A stretch of DNA of 64,000 nt from UBA6054 sp963975575. GTDB taxonomy: Bacteria > Planctomycetota > Phycisphaerae > Phycisphaerales > UBA1924. Below the pieces are notes generated by a model, which searched no databases, was not told where the DNA came from, and was given only the letters and a program-made list of their open reading frames with translations. The number at the start of each line of letters is the position of its first letter. Within the stretch, counting starts at the first letter, position 1. The position numbers and the translations under genes were made by a program. Below are positions 17,805 to 26,951 of this stretch, piece after piece. The stretch is from contig CAXBHL010000001.1 in assembly GCA_963975575.1 (NCBI GenBank), forward strand, positions 744,001 to 808,000, in the 5' to 3' direction.

Positions 17805-17963
17805 ATGAGCATCGACCGTTCGCTGAAGACCGAGGGCAACCTGACCACCAAGCGCTCCGTGATGAAGCGCGGCGAACGCATCGCCGCCCTCAAGGACGAG
17901 AAGCGCTTCGACCCCAAGAAGGACGGCGCGCTCGGCCTGCCCAAGACCAAGGTCCGCGAGTAA
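17805..17963 (+). CDS. Small basic protein (TIGR04137-type)
   Basis: The 52-residue product MSIDRSLKTEGNLTTKRSVM... ends DGALGLPKTKVRE. It matches by recognition the 'small basic protein' family (TIGR04137) shared by planctomycetes, Verrucomicrobia and chlamydiae, with the core KRxERIxxLKDEKRFD and GLPKTK. About a third of the residues are charged and lysine-rich, which suggests RNA or ribosome association, but the function is unknown. A GGAGCAGGAC ribosome site precedes the ATG. An aminotransferase gene begins four bases after its stop and is probably cotranscribed. Confidence 0.88.
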   Translation: MSIDRSLKTEGNLTTKRSVMKRGERIAALKDEKRFDPKKDGALGLPKTKVRE

Positions 17964-17967
17964 GCCG

Positions 17968-19215
17968 GTGCCCGACCAGGCGCCGCACCCCGCCCCGGTC
18001 CAACACGCAGCACGATCCCCGCGCACGCCCGGACCGTCGGCGCGTTCGCAGGCCCTGCGCTTCTCCGGCATCCGCAAGATCCTCTCCCGCGCCGCGACGA
18101 TGCCCGACGCGGTCAACCTGACCATCGGCCAGCCCGACTTCCCGGTGCCCGACGCGGTCCGCGACGCGGCCATCGACGCGATCCGATCGGGGCGCAACGG
18201 ATATACCCCCAACGCCGGCGACGGGCAGCTGCTCGCCCGCATCAACGGCTTCCTCGCCGAAGACGTCGGCTGGGACTGCCGGCCCGCCGGTTCGCCAGGC
18301 CACGCCGGCCCGCAGTCGCTGGTCACCACGGGCACCTCGGGCGGCCTGACGCTCGCGTTCATGTCCATGCTCGACCCCGGCGACGAGTGCATCATCCCCG
18401 ACCCGTACTTCGTCAGCTACCCGGAGCTGGCCGCCACCTGCCACGCCACGGCCGTCGCCTGCGACACCGCCGAGAACGGCGAACTGACGGCCGACCGCGT
18501 CGAGGCGTGCATCACCGACCGCACCCGCTTCGTGCTCTTCAGCACGCCGTCCAATCCGGCCGGAGTGGTCTCTTCGAAGCAGACCTGCCGCGACCTGCTC
18601 GACCTGTGCCGGTCCCGCGGCCTGATCCTGATCTCCGACGAGATCTACGACGCCTTCACCTTCCCCGACGCCCGCACCGACGCGCGTGCGGGCGACGCCG
18701 ATGCACGCTGCTGCCCGAGCCCCGCGCGCTTCAAAGGTTCGGAGGACACGGTGCTGCTCATCCGCGGGTTCGGCAAGACCTACGGCTGCACCGGCTGGCG
18801 TCTCGGTTATGCCGCCGGCCCGGGCTGGCTCATCGAGACGATGAGCAAGTTCCAGCAGTACACCTACGTGTGCGCCCCGACCCCGCTGCAGCTCGGCGCG
18901 GCCGCTTGCTTCGACACCGACATGGACCCCGTCGTGCTCGACTACCAGACGCGGCGCGACATGATCGTGGACACGCTCGGACCGCTGGCCCGCATCGCAC
19001 CGCCCGGCGGCGCGTTCTACGCGTGGGTCGAGGTGCCGCCCCATCTGGGCAAGACCGGCGCCGAGTTCACCGAGCTGGCCGCCGAGCACGGCGTGCTCGT
19101 GGTGCCCGGGGGCGTGTTCTCCAAGCGGGACACGCACTTTCGGATCAGTTACGCGACCGACCCCGCGCGCCTCGCCCGGGGCCTGGAAACGCTCGCGGGC
19201 CTGATGCGCCGCTGA
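17968..19215 (+). CDS. PLP-dependent aminotransferase, class I/II
   Basis: The 415-residue product is a fold-type I aminotransferase of the aspartate/aromatic group. Seen: NLTIGQPDFPVP (50-61), the TGTSGGLTLAF phosphate loop region, SNPAGVV with N196, ISDEIYDAF with D224 and Y227, and the PLP lysine K270 in GFGKTYGCTGWRLGY. The substrate cannot be fixed; aspartate or another amino acid is likely. The start is GTG, four bases after the small basic protein stop. About 35 residues of low-complexity Pro/Arg/Ala precede the fold, and an Asp/Ala/Cys insert lies at 234-254. Confidence 0.9.
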   Translation: MPDQAPHPAPVQHAARSPRTPGPSARSQALRFSGIRKILSRAATMPDAVNLTIGQPDFPVPDAVRDAAIDAIRSGRNGYTPNAGDGQLLARINGFLAEDVGWDCRPAGSPGHAGPQSLVTTGTSGGLTLAFMSMLDPGDECIIPDPYFVSYPELAATCHATAVACDTAENGELTADRVEACITDRTRFVLFSTPSNPAGVVSSKQTCRDLLDLCRSRGLILISDEIYDAFTFPDARTDARAGDADARCCPSPARFKGSEDTVLLIRGFGKTYGCTGWRLGYAAGPGWLIETMSKFQQYTYVCAPTPLQLGAAACFDTDMDPVVLDYQTRRDMIVDTLGPLARIAPPGGAFYAWVEVPPHLGKTGAEFTELAAEHGVLVVPGGVFSKRDTHFRISYATDPARLARGLETLAGLMRR

Positions 19216-19258
19216 TCGCCCTTGTGCAGTGATGCGTTGTGAATCCGCGCCGTCCGGC

Positions 19259-20086
19259 TCAGAACCGGATCTGGATGCGTGCGAACACGCCGTCGCTGTC
19301 GAGGTTCGCGTCCAGCGACTGCACCTCGACCGCGCTGCGGATGAACTGATACCCGGCGTTGAGCCCGACGTTGGGGCCCAGCCGGATGCTCGTCTCGGCC
19401 GAGAGGTCCAGCATGCTCCCCTGACCCTCGAAGGTCTGGGTGCTCGCCATGCCGGTGACGATCATGTCCTCGCTGACCCGCCACGACACGCCGCCGCCGA
19501 TGATCGGCACCGCGACCAGGCCGCGTGCGTCGCGGAACGTGGCCGTCCCGTTCTCGTCGACGACCTTGCCGATCCGCGCGTCGATGGCCTTGAGCCCACC
19601 GATGACCGACAGCGTCAGCGGGCCGGGGCGGTAGGCGTCCCAGCTCATCGTCAGGTCGTAGATGTCGTACTCGCCCTCGCCCGCGGCCAACGATGCCAGG
19701 CGCATCAGCCCGTCGTCGCCCTGGATCATCGCCCGGTCACCGGAGATGCCGCCGTCCCGCAGCACGGTGCCGCGGTCGATCTCGAAGCGCACGTCCTGCC
19801 CGACGCCCTCGGTGGTTCCGGTGTTCTCGTCGAGCCACGGGGCCTCGAAGCGGATCACGTCCGGGAGCAGTTCGCGTCCGTTGAAGTCGGGCACCGCCAC
19901 GATGCCCTCGATCCACGCGAGTTCGACGCCGTCGGCCCGCATGAGCGAGAGCCGCGCCCGCCCGATCCGGGTCTCGCTGCGGTCCAGCATCAGCGTCCGC
20001 TCTCCGCCGCCGTTGCCGACCTCCATGGACTGGGGCGACCCGAGCGCGAGCGACATGCCGAGGATCGTGGTGATCGGCAACATCAT
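19259..20086 (-). CDS. Exported beta-rich protein, possible outer-membrane barrel
   Basis: This 275-residue protein is not recognised. A short hydrophobic N-terminus (MMLPITTILGMSLALGSP) could be a signal peptide. The remainder is rich in alternating strands (RTLMLDRSETRIGRARLSL, MSWDAYRPGPLTLSVIGGL, GPNVGLNAGYQFI) and the protein ends in IQIRF, a terminal aromatic as in outer-membrane beta barrels. That makes an outer-membrane porin-like fold plausible but unproven. It is convergent with the aminotransferase and divergent from the LOG-family gene. Confidence 0.6.
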   Translation of the reverse strand: MMLPITTILGMSLALGSPQSMEVGNGGGERTLMLDRSETRIGRARLSLMRADGVELAWIEGIVAVPDFNGRELLPDVIRFEAPWLDENTGTTEGVGQDVRFEIDRGTVLRDGGISGDRAMIQGDDGLMRLASLAAGEGEYDIYDLTMSWDAYRPGPLTLSVIGGLKAIDARIGKVVDENGTATFRDARGLVAVPIIGGGVSWRVSEDMIVTGMASTQTFEGQGSMLDLSAETSIRLGPNVGLNAGYQFIRSAVEVQSLDANLDSDGVFARIQIRF

Positions 20087-20199
20087 CAGATTATTGATCG
20101 GACGAAGCGCCCCGTCTCAGCCAGCGATTCTGCCCCCCGATAACGGGGAAGACCCGGCGGCGGGTGGGCCGGGCGATCGGAACGGCCGATACTCTGCCG

Positions 20200-21000
20200 A
20201 TGCCACAACACGAGAACAACGGAAACTCGGCCGCCCGCACCGCCTGGGGCAAGCGTCCCCCGAAAGGCGACGAGCACCGCCTGCTCGAAGGGCCTCGTCT
20301 GCGGAGCGAGGAGTTGTTCCGCTCGGTGCGGATCTTCGCGGAGTTCATCCGCGGGTTCCGCCAGTTGCACTTCATCGGGCCGTGCGTGACCGTCTTCGGT
20401 TCGGCCCGGTTCGAGGAAGACCATCGCTACTACCAACTCGCGCGTGACTTCGGGGCCGCGCTCGCCGACGCGGGCTATGCGACGATGACCGGTGGGGGGC
20501 CGGGCATCATGGAGGCCGCCAACCGCGGCGCCAAGGAGCACGGTGGATTGTCCGTCGGCTGCAACATCCAACTGCCCATGGAGCAGGAGCCCAACCCCTA
20601 TCTGGACAAGTTCGTCGAGTTCCGCTACTTCTTCGTGCGCAAGGTGATGCTGGTCAAGTACTCCGACGCGTTCGTGGCGATGCCGGGCGGCTTCGGGACG
20701 CTCGACGAGGTCTTCGAGACCGCCGTGCTCATGCAGACCGGCAAGATCGAGCGGTTCCCGATGATCCTGATGGGCTCGGACTTCTGGGAGCGGCCGATGA
20801 GCTTCGTGCGGACCAAGATGGTCGAGGAGGGCGTGATCTCGCCCGAGGACCCGGGCATGCTGCGATTGACCGATGACGTGGATGAGGCGATCGGCTGGAT
20901 CAAGGCGTCGGGCGTCAAGGGTACCCCGGTCAAGCCGTCGGCGGTGCTGGGCGAGAAGCAGGAAGGCCCCGTCTCGAGACCGGAGAAGGCGGCGGGCTGA
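20200..21000 (+). CDS. LOG-family Rossmann-fold protein (TIGR00730 type)
   Basis: The product of about 266 residues belongs to the lysine-decarboxylase-like LOG family, nucleotide 5'-monophosphate phosphoribohydrolases that release cytokinin bases or other nucleobases. Seen: VTVFGSARF, MTGGGPGIMEAANRGA and the signature MPGGFGTLDEVFE. An in-frame GTG at 20164 would add 12 residues. I chose the ATG (MPQHENNGN) but neither start has a clear ribosome site. The N-terminal 60 residues (RLRSEELFRSVRIFAEFIRGF) form the usual helical extension of the longer subgroup. The substrate in this organism is not known. Confidence 0.88.
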   Translation: MPQHENNGNSAARTAWGKRPPKGDEHRLLEGPRLRSEELFRSVRIFAEFIRGFRQLHFIGPCVTVFGSARFEEDHRYYQLARDFGAALADAGYATMTGGGPGIMEAANRGAKEHGGLSVGCNIQLPMEQEPNPYLDKFVEFRYFFVRKVMLVKYSDAFVAMPGGFGTLDEVFETAVLMQTGKIERFPMILMGSDFWERPMSFVRTKMVEEGVISPEDPGMLRLTDDVDEAIGWIKASGVKGTPVKPSAVLGEKQEGPVSRPEKAAG

Positions 21001-21010
21001 TCGCGCCCAA

Positions 21011-22198
21011 TCAGAAGAAGTCCACCATCGAGGGCGTCGCCCCCGAGAAGATCGCGCCGAGTCGCTCCAGCGCGGACGCGTCGCCGCGGGCCCGTCCAAC
21101 CATCGCGAGTTGCGCGGGCGAGGCGAAGCCGGTGTAGACCGAGGCCATCGCCCCGATGTCGAGTTCGGCGTCGGGGTCGCCGCCGCGGGTGCAGGCCGCC
21201 CGGGTATTCTCGACCTCGATGGTCCAGTCGCCGTTGTTCTCGTCGAAGAGCGGGTCCGTGATGCGAACGCCAAAGCGGACGCTCAGCCCTCCCGGGTAGC
21301 CGCGGGCCTCGATCGCGTCCTTGAACCGCACGATGCGGGTCATCCAGTGCTCTTCGTGATCGATCCGGTACTTCTGTTCCTCGAGGAGCAGCAGGATCGG
21401 GTGCGTCGGCCCGCAGTTCAGGCGGATCTCCGACAGCACCGAGCCGAACCCGGCCAGCGCCGCCAGCACGCCGCGGGCGCCCTGCTCGGTGCTGGCGGCA
21501 AAGTCCGACACCACCAGCGCGAACCCGCGCCCGGGATACGCCGGCCGCTCCAGCCGGGAGGTGAGCACGCCGCGGATGACCGAGCGGTCGTCCTCGACAA
21601 CCAGCGTGTCGGTCCGCGCCATCCGGGGGTTTCGGATGATCGACCAGAGGTACGCGTCGCGATCCAGGTTGCCGGGCATGTTGCACGCCATCGCGTGCTG
21701 GCAGGCGACGATCGCGTCGTGGTCCTTGGCGAGGTCGGCGGGGCGGACGCGCGTGCCCGGGACGGCGCGGGCCTTCAGTCGTGCCGGGTCGAGCGTGACT
21801 CTGTTGCGGTGCCCGGCCTGCTCGTAGCCGACGCGCCGATAGAGCGACTGCGTCGCGGCGTACAGCGTGGAGAGCGGGGTGCCGCGATCATGGGCCTCGC
21901 GGAGCAGCGCGACCATCAGTTCGGTCGCCACGCCCGTGCCGCGGCGTTCGGGCGGCACGGCCACGGCCCGCACCCCGCACATGGGCACCGATCGGCCGCC
22001 GAAAAACTGGCCGGCCCAGATCACCAGAGCCGAGGCCGCCGGCTCGCCGCGCTCATCGCGGAGAACGCGCTGGAGATCGCCCGCCTGTTCGATGGCGGCC
22101 ATGGCCGGCTCGGGCTCCATGCCGAAACTGGTCAGCAGGGCACGGGCCACGAAGGCCTTCTCCTGTTCGTCGCGCAGCGTGCCCCATCGTTCTCTCAT
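21011..22198 (-). CDS. GNAT acetyltransferase, Eis-like, with SCP2-type C-domain
   Basis: The 395-residue product has a GNAT fold at the N-terminus with the acetyl-CoA loop VAVPPERRGTGVATELM (about 76-92), a second GNAT-like region (about 160-290) and a C-terminal sterol-carrier-like part (LSVRFGVRITDPLFDENNGDW). This triple layout is that of Eis-type acetyltransferases, which acetylate amines on aminoglycosides or proteins. The ATG at 22198 is preferred because GGGAGG lies 8 bases upstream. A longer in-frame start lacks one. The gene follows the class IV aminotransferase after 40 bases on the same strand. Confidence 0.85.
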   Translation of the reverse strand: MRERWGTLRDEQEKAFVARALLTSFGMEPEPAMAAIEQAGDLQRVLRDERGEPAASALVIWAGQFFGGRSVPMCGVRAVAVPPERRGTGVATELMVALLREAHDRGTPLSTLYAATQSLYRRVGYEQAGHRNRVTLDPARLKARAVPGTRVRPADLAKDHDAIVACQHAMACNMPGNLDRDAYLWSIIRNPRMARTDTLVVEDDRSVIRGVLTSRLERPAYPGRGFALVVSDFAASTEQGARGVLAALAGFGSVLSEIRLNCGPTHPILLLLEEQKYRIDHEEHWMTRIVRFKDAIEARGYPGGLSVRFGVRITDPLFDENNGDWTIEVENTRAACTRGGDPDAELDIGAMASVYTGFASPAQLAMVGRARGDASALERLGAIFSGATPSMVDFF

Positions 22199-22238
22199 TT
22201 CATCGCCTCCCTGATGCCTGTCTGGAACGCCACCGGGT

Positions 22239-23195
22239 TCAGTCAACCACGGACACCCCTTCGCGCCGGGTCTTCTCGCGGAACAACTCCCGCAGGCGTC
22301 GGGTCACCGGGCCCATGGAGTGCTTGCCCGCGTCGGTTCCGATCGACCGCCCGTCCACCCGCCCGACCCACGCGATCTCGCCCATCGTGCCCGTCGTGAA
22401 GCACTCGGCGGCGTTGTAGACGTGGGTCAGGCTGATGTCGCGTTCGACACACGGGATGCTGTTGGCTTCGCACAGGTCGAGCACCGCCCGGCGGGTGATG
22501 CCCTCCGGGCAGGCGACGGTGCGGGGGGTCTGGACGACCATCTCGGTGCGTCCAGCGTGGGCGGGGTAGGCGTCCACGATGAACAGATGGGTGGCGTTGG
22601 TCTCGGCCACGAAGCCGCGTTGGTCGAGCATCAGGGCGTCGTCGGCCCCGACCGCGTTGGCTTCCACCTTGGCCATGATCGACTGGATCAGGTTGTTGTG
22701 GTGGATGTTGGGGTCCATGCAGTCCGGCGGGAAGCGGCGGATGCTGCTGGTCGCCAGCGTGACGCCGTTCCCGTTCCCGTCGCCGTCGCCGTAGACCGGG
22801 GCCTTGTGCTCGGCCAGCACGATCAGCGTGGGTCCGGATTGGTTCAGGCGGGGGTCCATGCCGCTGGTGATCTTCACGCCACGGCTGAGCGTCAGGCGAA
22901 TGTGCACGCCGTCGCGCATGTGGTTGGCGGCCAGCGTCTTCCGGATCTCCGCGACGATGTCGTCGCGCGTCGGGATCTGCGTGAACGCAAGGGCCCGGGC
23001 CGAGCGGCGCAGGCGCTCGATGTGCTCGTCGAGCGTGAAGATCCGGCCGTCATAGAGGCGCAGGCCCTCCCACACCGCGTCCCCGCCCTGCACGGCCGAG
23101 TCGAACGGGCTGATGCCGGCCTGATCCCGGTGGATCAGGCTGCCGTTGATGTTGACAAGCAGGTCGCGGTTCTTCTCGTTGAACTTCTGGAGCAT
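22239..23195 (-). CDS. ilvE: Class IV aminotransferase, probably branched-chain
   Basis: The 318-residue product is a fold-type IV PLP enzyme. Seen: PFDSAVQGGDAVWEGLRLYDG (30-50) with the conserved EGLR, RLTLSRG, the catalytic lysine K176 in LIQSIMAKVEANAVGADDA, and ETNATHLFIV with the conserved Glu. Length and motifs fit branched-chain amino acid aminotransferase, which makes Leu, Ile and Val from the keto acids, but D-alanine or aminodeoxychorismate enzymes share the fold. A Gly/Asn/Asp run (DGDGNGNG near 137-144) is an unusual loop. It lies 26 bases after the HEAT-like gene, so an operon is likely. Confidence 0.82.
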   Translation of the reverse strand: MLQKFNEKNRDLLVNINGSLIHRDQAGISPFDSAVQGGDAVWEGLRLYDGRIFTLDEHIERLRRSARALAFTQIPTRDDIVAEIRKTLAANHMRDGVHIRLTLSRGVKITSGMDPRLNQSGPTLIVLAEHKAPVYGDGDGNGNGVTLATSSIRRFPPDCMDPNIHHNNLIQSIMAKVEANAVGADDALMLDQRGFVAETNATHLFIVDAYPAHAGRTEMVVQTPRTVACPEGITRRAVLDLCEANSIPCVERDISLTHVYNAAECFTTGTMGEIAWVGRVDGRSIGTDAGKHSMGPVTRRLRELFREKTRREGVSVVD

Positions 23196-23221
23196 GGGCG
23201 GATGATACCAGCCGGGGGCGG

Positions 23222-24427
23222 CTACCAGCCCAGTTGCGAGACCGCCTGCGACAAGGTGTACGCCCTCGGATCCCGCGTCCGCACGGTCAGGCGGAACGGC
23301 TCGAGCCAGGGCTCGATGCGGTCCCATCCCACACCGGCACGGGCATCGAGCAGGGCACGGCACCATGCGGCCTGCTGCGGGTCCGCCCCGCGGGCGCCCC
23401 GCTCGAGCGGCCCAACAGCGATCTCGCCCGCGCGGGCCAACGCAACCGCGGCAACGATCCCGTCGCCGCCGTGGTCGTTGCCGGCCAGCGCGTCGACCAG
23501 GATGCCCGCCGCTTCCGCCTGCCGATCGCCCACGCCTCCAGAGAGGAGGATCGCCGCGCAGACGACGCGCCGCTGCCAGTCGTCGGATCCGAGCGCGTCT
23601 TCGAGCATCGGGCGGGCCTGTTCAGCGTGATCGATCAGGAAGCCGGCGTACCGCCGCGCATTCCCCGGCGCGTAGTAGCGGCCGCGGCTTCCGCCGTCGT
23701 CGCGCAGTTGCGCGACCGCCGCACGCAGCAACAGGGCGGTGGGCGCATCGGCTTGGCGCTGGTGCAGGGCATCGGTCGCGAAGCACACCGCGTCCCATCT
23801 GGGCGAGTCGATCAGACCCTCGATCGCCGCCCTCGATTCGGGCCACAGCGATACGAGCGTGCGCCGCGCCCGGCTGCAATCGCTCCTGGCGTACAACCCG
23901 GGACCCCACGCGTTGTCGGGCGCTTCGAGTTCCGCCGCCATCGCGGCCGAGAGCCATCGGGCCTGCCGAGGGGTGATCCGATGTTCATCGACCCGGCGAT
24001 GCAGTTCCCCCTGGAGGCGGTAGTCACGCGAGTCTCCGGGGCGTTCGAGCAGGATCAGCGCGGTGGTGGGGAACCACCTGGGATACGTGCCGTTGCGGAT
24101 GGACGCACGCAGCCCGACGCAGGCCGCGGCGAGCATCACCGAACAGACGAAGAGGCCAACCAGGCGCACCGGGCCGGCCCAACGGAGGTGGCGCTCCGGC
24201 CGAATCACGCGGCCACACTCGGGGCACCGGGCGCCCGGGAGGATCCCGGCAAGGTCGTAGCCGCACCTCGGCATCCAGACGATGCGCAGAGGAAGGAATG
24301 AACGCCGGTCCCGGCTGCCGGGGCAGAAGACCCTTTCGCGGGTGCACCGATGCCAGAGTCCCACGCTCAGCGAGGCCAACGCGGTCAGGACGCACAGGGC
24401 ACCGAGATAGCCGATCGCGTCGTGCAC
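23222..24427 (-). CDS. Zinc-ribbon membrane protein with helical repeats
   Basis: The 401-residue product has an N-terminal membrane helix (IGYLGALCVLTALASLSVGLW), a zinc ribbon of the planctomycete form CGYDLAGILPGARCPECGR (about 55-73), a second helix (GLFVCSVMLAAACVG), then about 270 soluble residues rich in Ala and Arg with repeated helical pairs (SPRWDAVCFATDALHQRQ, SDDWQRRVVCAAILLSGG, DGIVAAVALARAGEIA), suggesting HEAT-like repeats. The function is unknown. The GTG start follows GAGGGCGAGACC. It sits between an ankyrin protein and the class IV aminotransferase on the same strand. Confidence 0.65.
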   Translation of the reverse strand: MHDAIGYLGALCVLTALASLSVGLWHRCTRERVFCPGSRDRRSFLPLRIVWMPRCGYDLAGILPGARCPECGRVIRPERHLRWAGPVRLVGLFVCSVMLAAACVGLRASIRNGTYPRWFPTTALILLERPGDSRDYRLQGELHRRVDEHRITPRQARWLSAAMAAELEAPDNAWGPGLYARSDCSRARRTLVSLWPESRAAIEGLIDSPRWDAVCFATDALHQRQADAPTALLLRAAVAQLRDDGGSRGRYYAPGNARRYAGFLIDHAEQARPMLEDALGSDDWQRRVVCAAILLSGGVGDRQAEAAGILVDALAGNDHGGDGIVAAVALARAGEIAVGPLERGARGADPQQAAWCRALLDARAGVGWDRIEPWLEPFRLTVRTRDPRAYTLSQAVSQLGW

Positions 24428-24476
24428 GGTCTCGCCCTCGGTCTCAGGATCGGCCCGTCGCGCCCGCAGGGTCCAG

Positions 24477-25280
24477 TCAGGACCGCTCGGCCACGGAACT
24501 CGCCCCCAGGTATCGCACGACGAGCCGGTCCGGACCCTCGAATGTGATTGTCGCGCCGGCCGATCCCGCGGGGCGGAACGCCAGCGCATCAGGGCCCGTG
24601 CCGGCGGGCGCGGGCATCGGCATGAGGTTGCGCCCCGTGTCGCCCGCGGGCGTCAGCGAGAGGCAGCCCAGCCGCTCGACCCAGGCGACCTCGAACCGGT
24701 CCGTCGGCCCCGGCCCCCACGCGAACACCCCGACCAGCGGCCGGGCGACCGCCTCGTCGGTCGCGAACCGGTCCCGCGTGTCGTCCAGGCCCTTGCTCGT
24801 CAGATAGTCGGCGACCCGATCGGCCCTGCCGGCGCGGGCGTGGCGGAACAGCGAGATCGAGTGCGGCCCTTCGATCGAGCCGGCGTTGGGGACGCGCTCG
24901 ACGTACGCCCGCACCGCGTCCACCTCGTCGAGCGTGGCCATCGTGAACACGTCGGGACGGGCGCCGTGCGACAGGAGCAGCTCGATGATCTCGATCCGCC
25001 CCGTGTGCGAGCACGCGCCGATCGCGGTCTCCCAGTCACCGAACCCCCAGTCCCACGCGGCCCGCGCCAGCCCGGGCTCCTCGGCGAGCATCTCACGCAC
25101 CCGTTCGGTCCGCACGTGGCACGCGCCGACGAACTCTGCAACGCGGGCCGGTGAGGCCCGCAGCAGCTCGGTGGGCTCCGCCGGGTCGTCGAAGCGGACC
25201 CGTCCGTGCCCGAGAGCGCCGGTCGCCAGCACGCCCGCCGCCCCGGTCGCCATGAATCCACGCCGTGAAATCCCGTCCAT
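24477..25280 (-). CDS. Tat-exported ankyrin-like protein
   Basis: The 267-residue product starts MDGISRRGFMATGAAGVLA, a twin-arginine signal (SRRGFMAT) followed by a hydrophobic stretch, so it is probably exported folded. Residues 40-160 look like degenerate ankyrin repeats (WETAIGACSHTGRIEIIELLLS with HGARPDVFTMATLDEVDAV, then a third unit). The C-terminal 80 residues are beta-rich (ATITFEGPDRLVVRYLG). No catalytic motif is seen. It shares the strand with the HEAT-like gene 49 bases downstream. The function is unknown. Confidence 0.72.
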   Translation of the reverse strand: MDGISRRGFMATGAAGVLATGALGHGRVRFDDPAEPTELLRASPARVAEFVGACHVRTERVREMLAEEPGLARAAWDWGFGDWETAIGACSHTGRIEIIELLLSHGARPDVFTMATLDEVDAVRAYVERVPNAGSIEGPHSISLFRHARAGRADRVADYLTSKGLDDTRDRFATDEAVARPLVGVFAWGPGPTDRFEVAWVERLGCLSLTPAGDTGRNLMPMPAPAGTGPDALAFRPAGSAGATITFEGPDRLVVRYLGASSVAERS

Positions 25281-25332
25281 GATGCCCCCGATCGTTGCAG
25301 GGCGATACCGGGCCGCCCCGCCGGGGTTTCGG

Positions 25333-26091
25333 TCAGGCCCGGACGCGGTGCTCGGCGAGTTGTTCGTAGAGCCGGCGGCAGCGATCCAGCACGCCCTCCA
25401 GACGCGCGGGGACGCGCGCGGTGGAAGGCTTGTGCGGCCCGAACCCGGTCGATTCGTACACCCCCGCGTACCAGTGGGGGGCCCAGACCCCGTCCTCCGG
25501 ACGCGGCCCGGGCGTCCAGGAGAGCATCGCGTCGTCGAATGGCACGCCGATCCGGCCGCAGAGCGCCGAGAGTGTTCCGCGGGGATCCCGGAGCACGTCG
25601 GCCGAATCAATAACGGGCGGCGTATGCCCCGTCGCCGCCCGGACCCGCTCGAACAGGGCCACCTGCTGCGGCAGCCCCAGATCCTCGGGGGCCGGGTTGG
25701 GGATCACTTTGATGAAACTGGTGATCATCGCGGCCGGATCGCGGATCAGGAAGCAGTTCGCCAGCCCCTCGATCCAGCCCAGATCCATCCCCGGCGTGAC
25801 GTGGTGGGCCATGTGCTTCTGGTACCAGATCGCTTTGCCGCCCGGCACCGGCCCGGTCAAGGCGGCGGCCACCGACGCGGCATCGCAGTCCATCGCGTCG
25901 ATGATCTCATCGGCCGCCGGGTGCCCGGCCCGGCGCTGGGGGGGCAGCCACGACAGGTAGTGCCCGTAGAGCGGCTCGTCGGTCACCGCGCAGTCCGCGC
26001 GCGAGCCCCACGACCGCATCAGGGCCGTGGAGATGTTCCGCGGTCCGGACCACATGGCGATGCGGGTTGGAGGGGTGGCGGCGTCGGGCAC
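25333..26091 (-). CDS. P-loop sulfotransferase-like protein
   Basis: The 252-residue product begins with a strand and P-loop-like motif IAMWSGPRNISTALMRSW (about 11-28), then EPLYGHYL and CFLIRDPAAMITSF, the arginine-containing second PAPS motif. This is the bacterial sulfotransferase-like subgroup that databases sometimes mislabel as a branched-chain aminotransferase or HAD protein. The acceptor is unknown. The start is GTG and no strong ribosome site is seen. A DUF3592 membrane protein gene ends 9 bases upstream on the same strand. Confidence 0.78.
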   Translation of the reverse strand: MPDAATPPTRIAMWSGPRNISTALMRSWGSRADCAVTDEPLYGHYLSWLPPQRRAGHPAADEIIDAMDCDAASVAAALTGPVPGGKAIWYQKHMAHHVTPGMDLGWIEGLANCFLIRDPAAMITSFIKVIPNPAPEDLGLPQQVALFERVRAATGHTPPVIDSADVLRDPRGTLSALCGRIGVPFDDAMLSWTPGPRPEDGVWAPHWYAGVYESTGFGPHKPSTARVPARLEGVLDRCRRLYEQLAEHRVRA

Positions 26092-26100
26092 GCGGCCAGT

Positions 26101-26859
26101 CTACTCGGCCGGAGCCTCCACGGTCGCAAGGCGGCGCGACAGGCGCGTCGCGAGCCACGCTCCCAGCGCCGGCAGCAACGCGGCCGCCGCCATGGCGATC
26201 CACACGCCGATCATCCAGCCCGGGATGTCGGCGGCGGGCACTCGGGTGTGCATGTGCCAGGCGGCCCAGCCGGTGAGCACGATCAGGAGCACGCCGATCG
26301 CGCCCGCGCCCGCCCATGCCCGCCCGACCCAGCGCCACCCGCCCGACACGCACAGCAGGAAGCCGCAGAACGCCCACGACCAGGCCCCGACCGCCACGCC
26401 GGCGTACACGAACGGGTTCCAGTGCTTCTCGAGGAACGGCTCCGCGTCCCGCCCGTCCGGCATCCACGCCTCGGCCACCGACCCCGCCGGATATCGGGCC
26501 GTCACGGCCGCGGCCTTGGCCCGTTCGCCCGGCTGACCGACGGGGTGTACCCGGTCGGAGGTCAGGGTTTGGCCGTGCTGCTCGTACTTGAACTCGACCG
26601 CGGGCGCGTACGTCACGCCGCCGGCGCGGGACGAGGACGGGCCCCCGGGATCCTGAAACCGGACCACCTCGGAGGAGCGCACAGTCACCGGGACGCGCCG
26701 GGTGGCCGCGTTCGCCCGGGCCTGATCCAGCACCCCGACCACGCCAACGCTGGCCATGAGCGACCCGATCGCCAGGAACGGCAGGCACATCACGAGCACC
26801 ATCGCGAACAGGCACCCGGCCCGGATCTCGGCGATTTCTCGGAGGCGTTTGGCGTTCAC
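26101..26859 (-). CDS. DUF3592 family membrane protein
   Basis: The 252-residue product has a membrane helix at about 14-42, an extracytoplasmic beta domain (about 45-135) with APAVEFKYEQHGQTLTSDRVHP and ARYPAGSVAEAWMPDGRDAEPFLE, which is the DUF3592 pattern, then three further hydrophobic segments (about 146-170, 180-198, 215-235). The function of DUF3592 is not known. The start codon is GTG at 26859. It is divergent from the esterase gene and probably cotranscribed with the sulfotransferase-like gene. Confidence 0.78.
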   Translation of the reverse strand: MNAKRLREIAEIRAGCLFAMVLVMCLPFLAIGSLMASVGVVGVLDQARANAATRRVPVTVRSSEVVRFQDPGGPSSSRAGGVTYAPAVEFKYEQHGQTLTSDRVHPVGQPGERAKAAAVTARYPAGSVAEAWMPDGRDAEPFLEKHWNPFVYAGVAVGAWSWAFCGFLLCVSGGWRWVGRAWAGAGAIGVLLIVLTGWAAWHMHTRVPAADIPGWMIGVWIAMAAAALLPALGAWLATRLSRRLATVEAPAE

Positions 26860-26951
26860 GCCGGATCATTGCCGCTGCACCCCCCGCGAGCGCGAGCCGC
26901 GGCCCCCGCCCCCTGTCCCCCCTTGGCCCCCGGGGCATGCAATGATGTGCC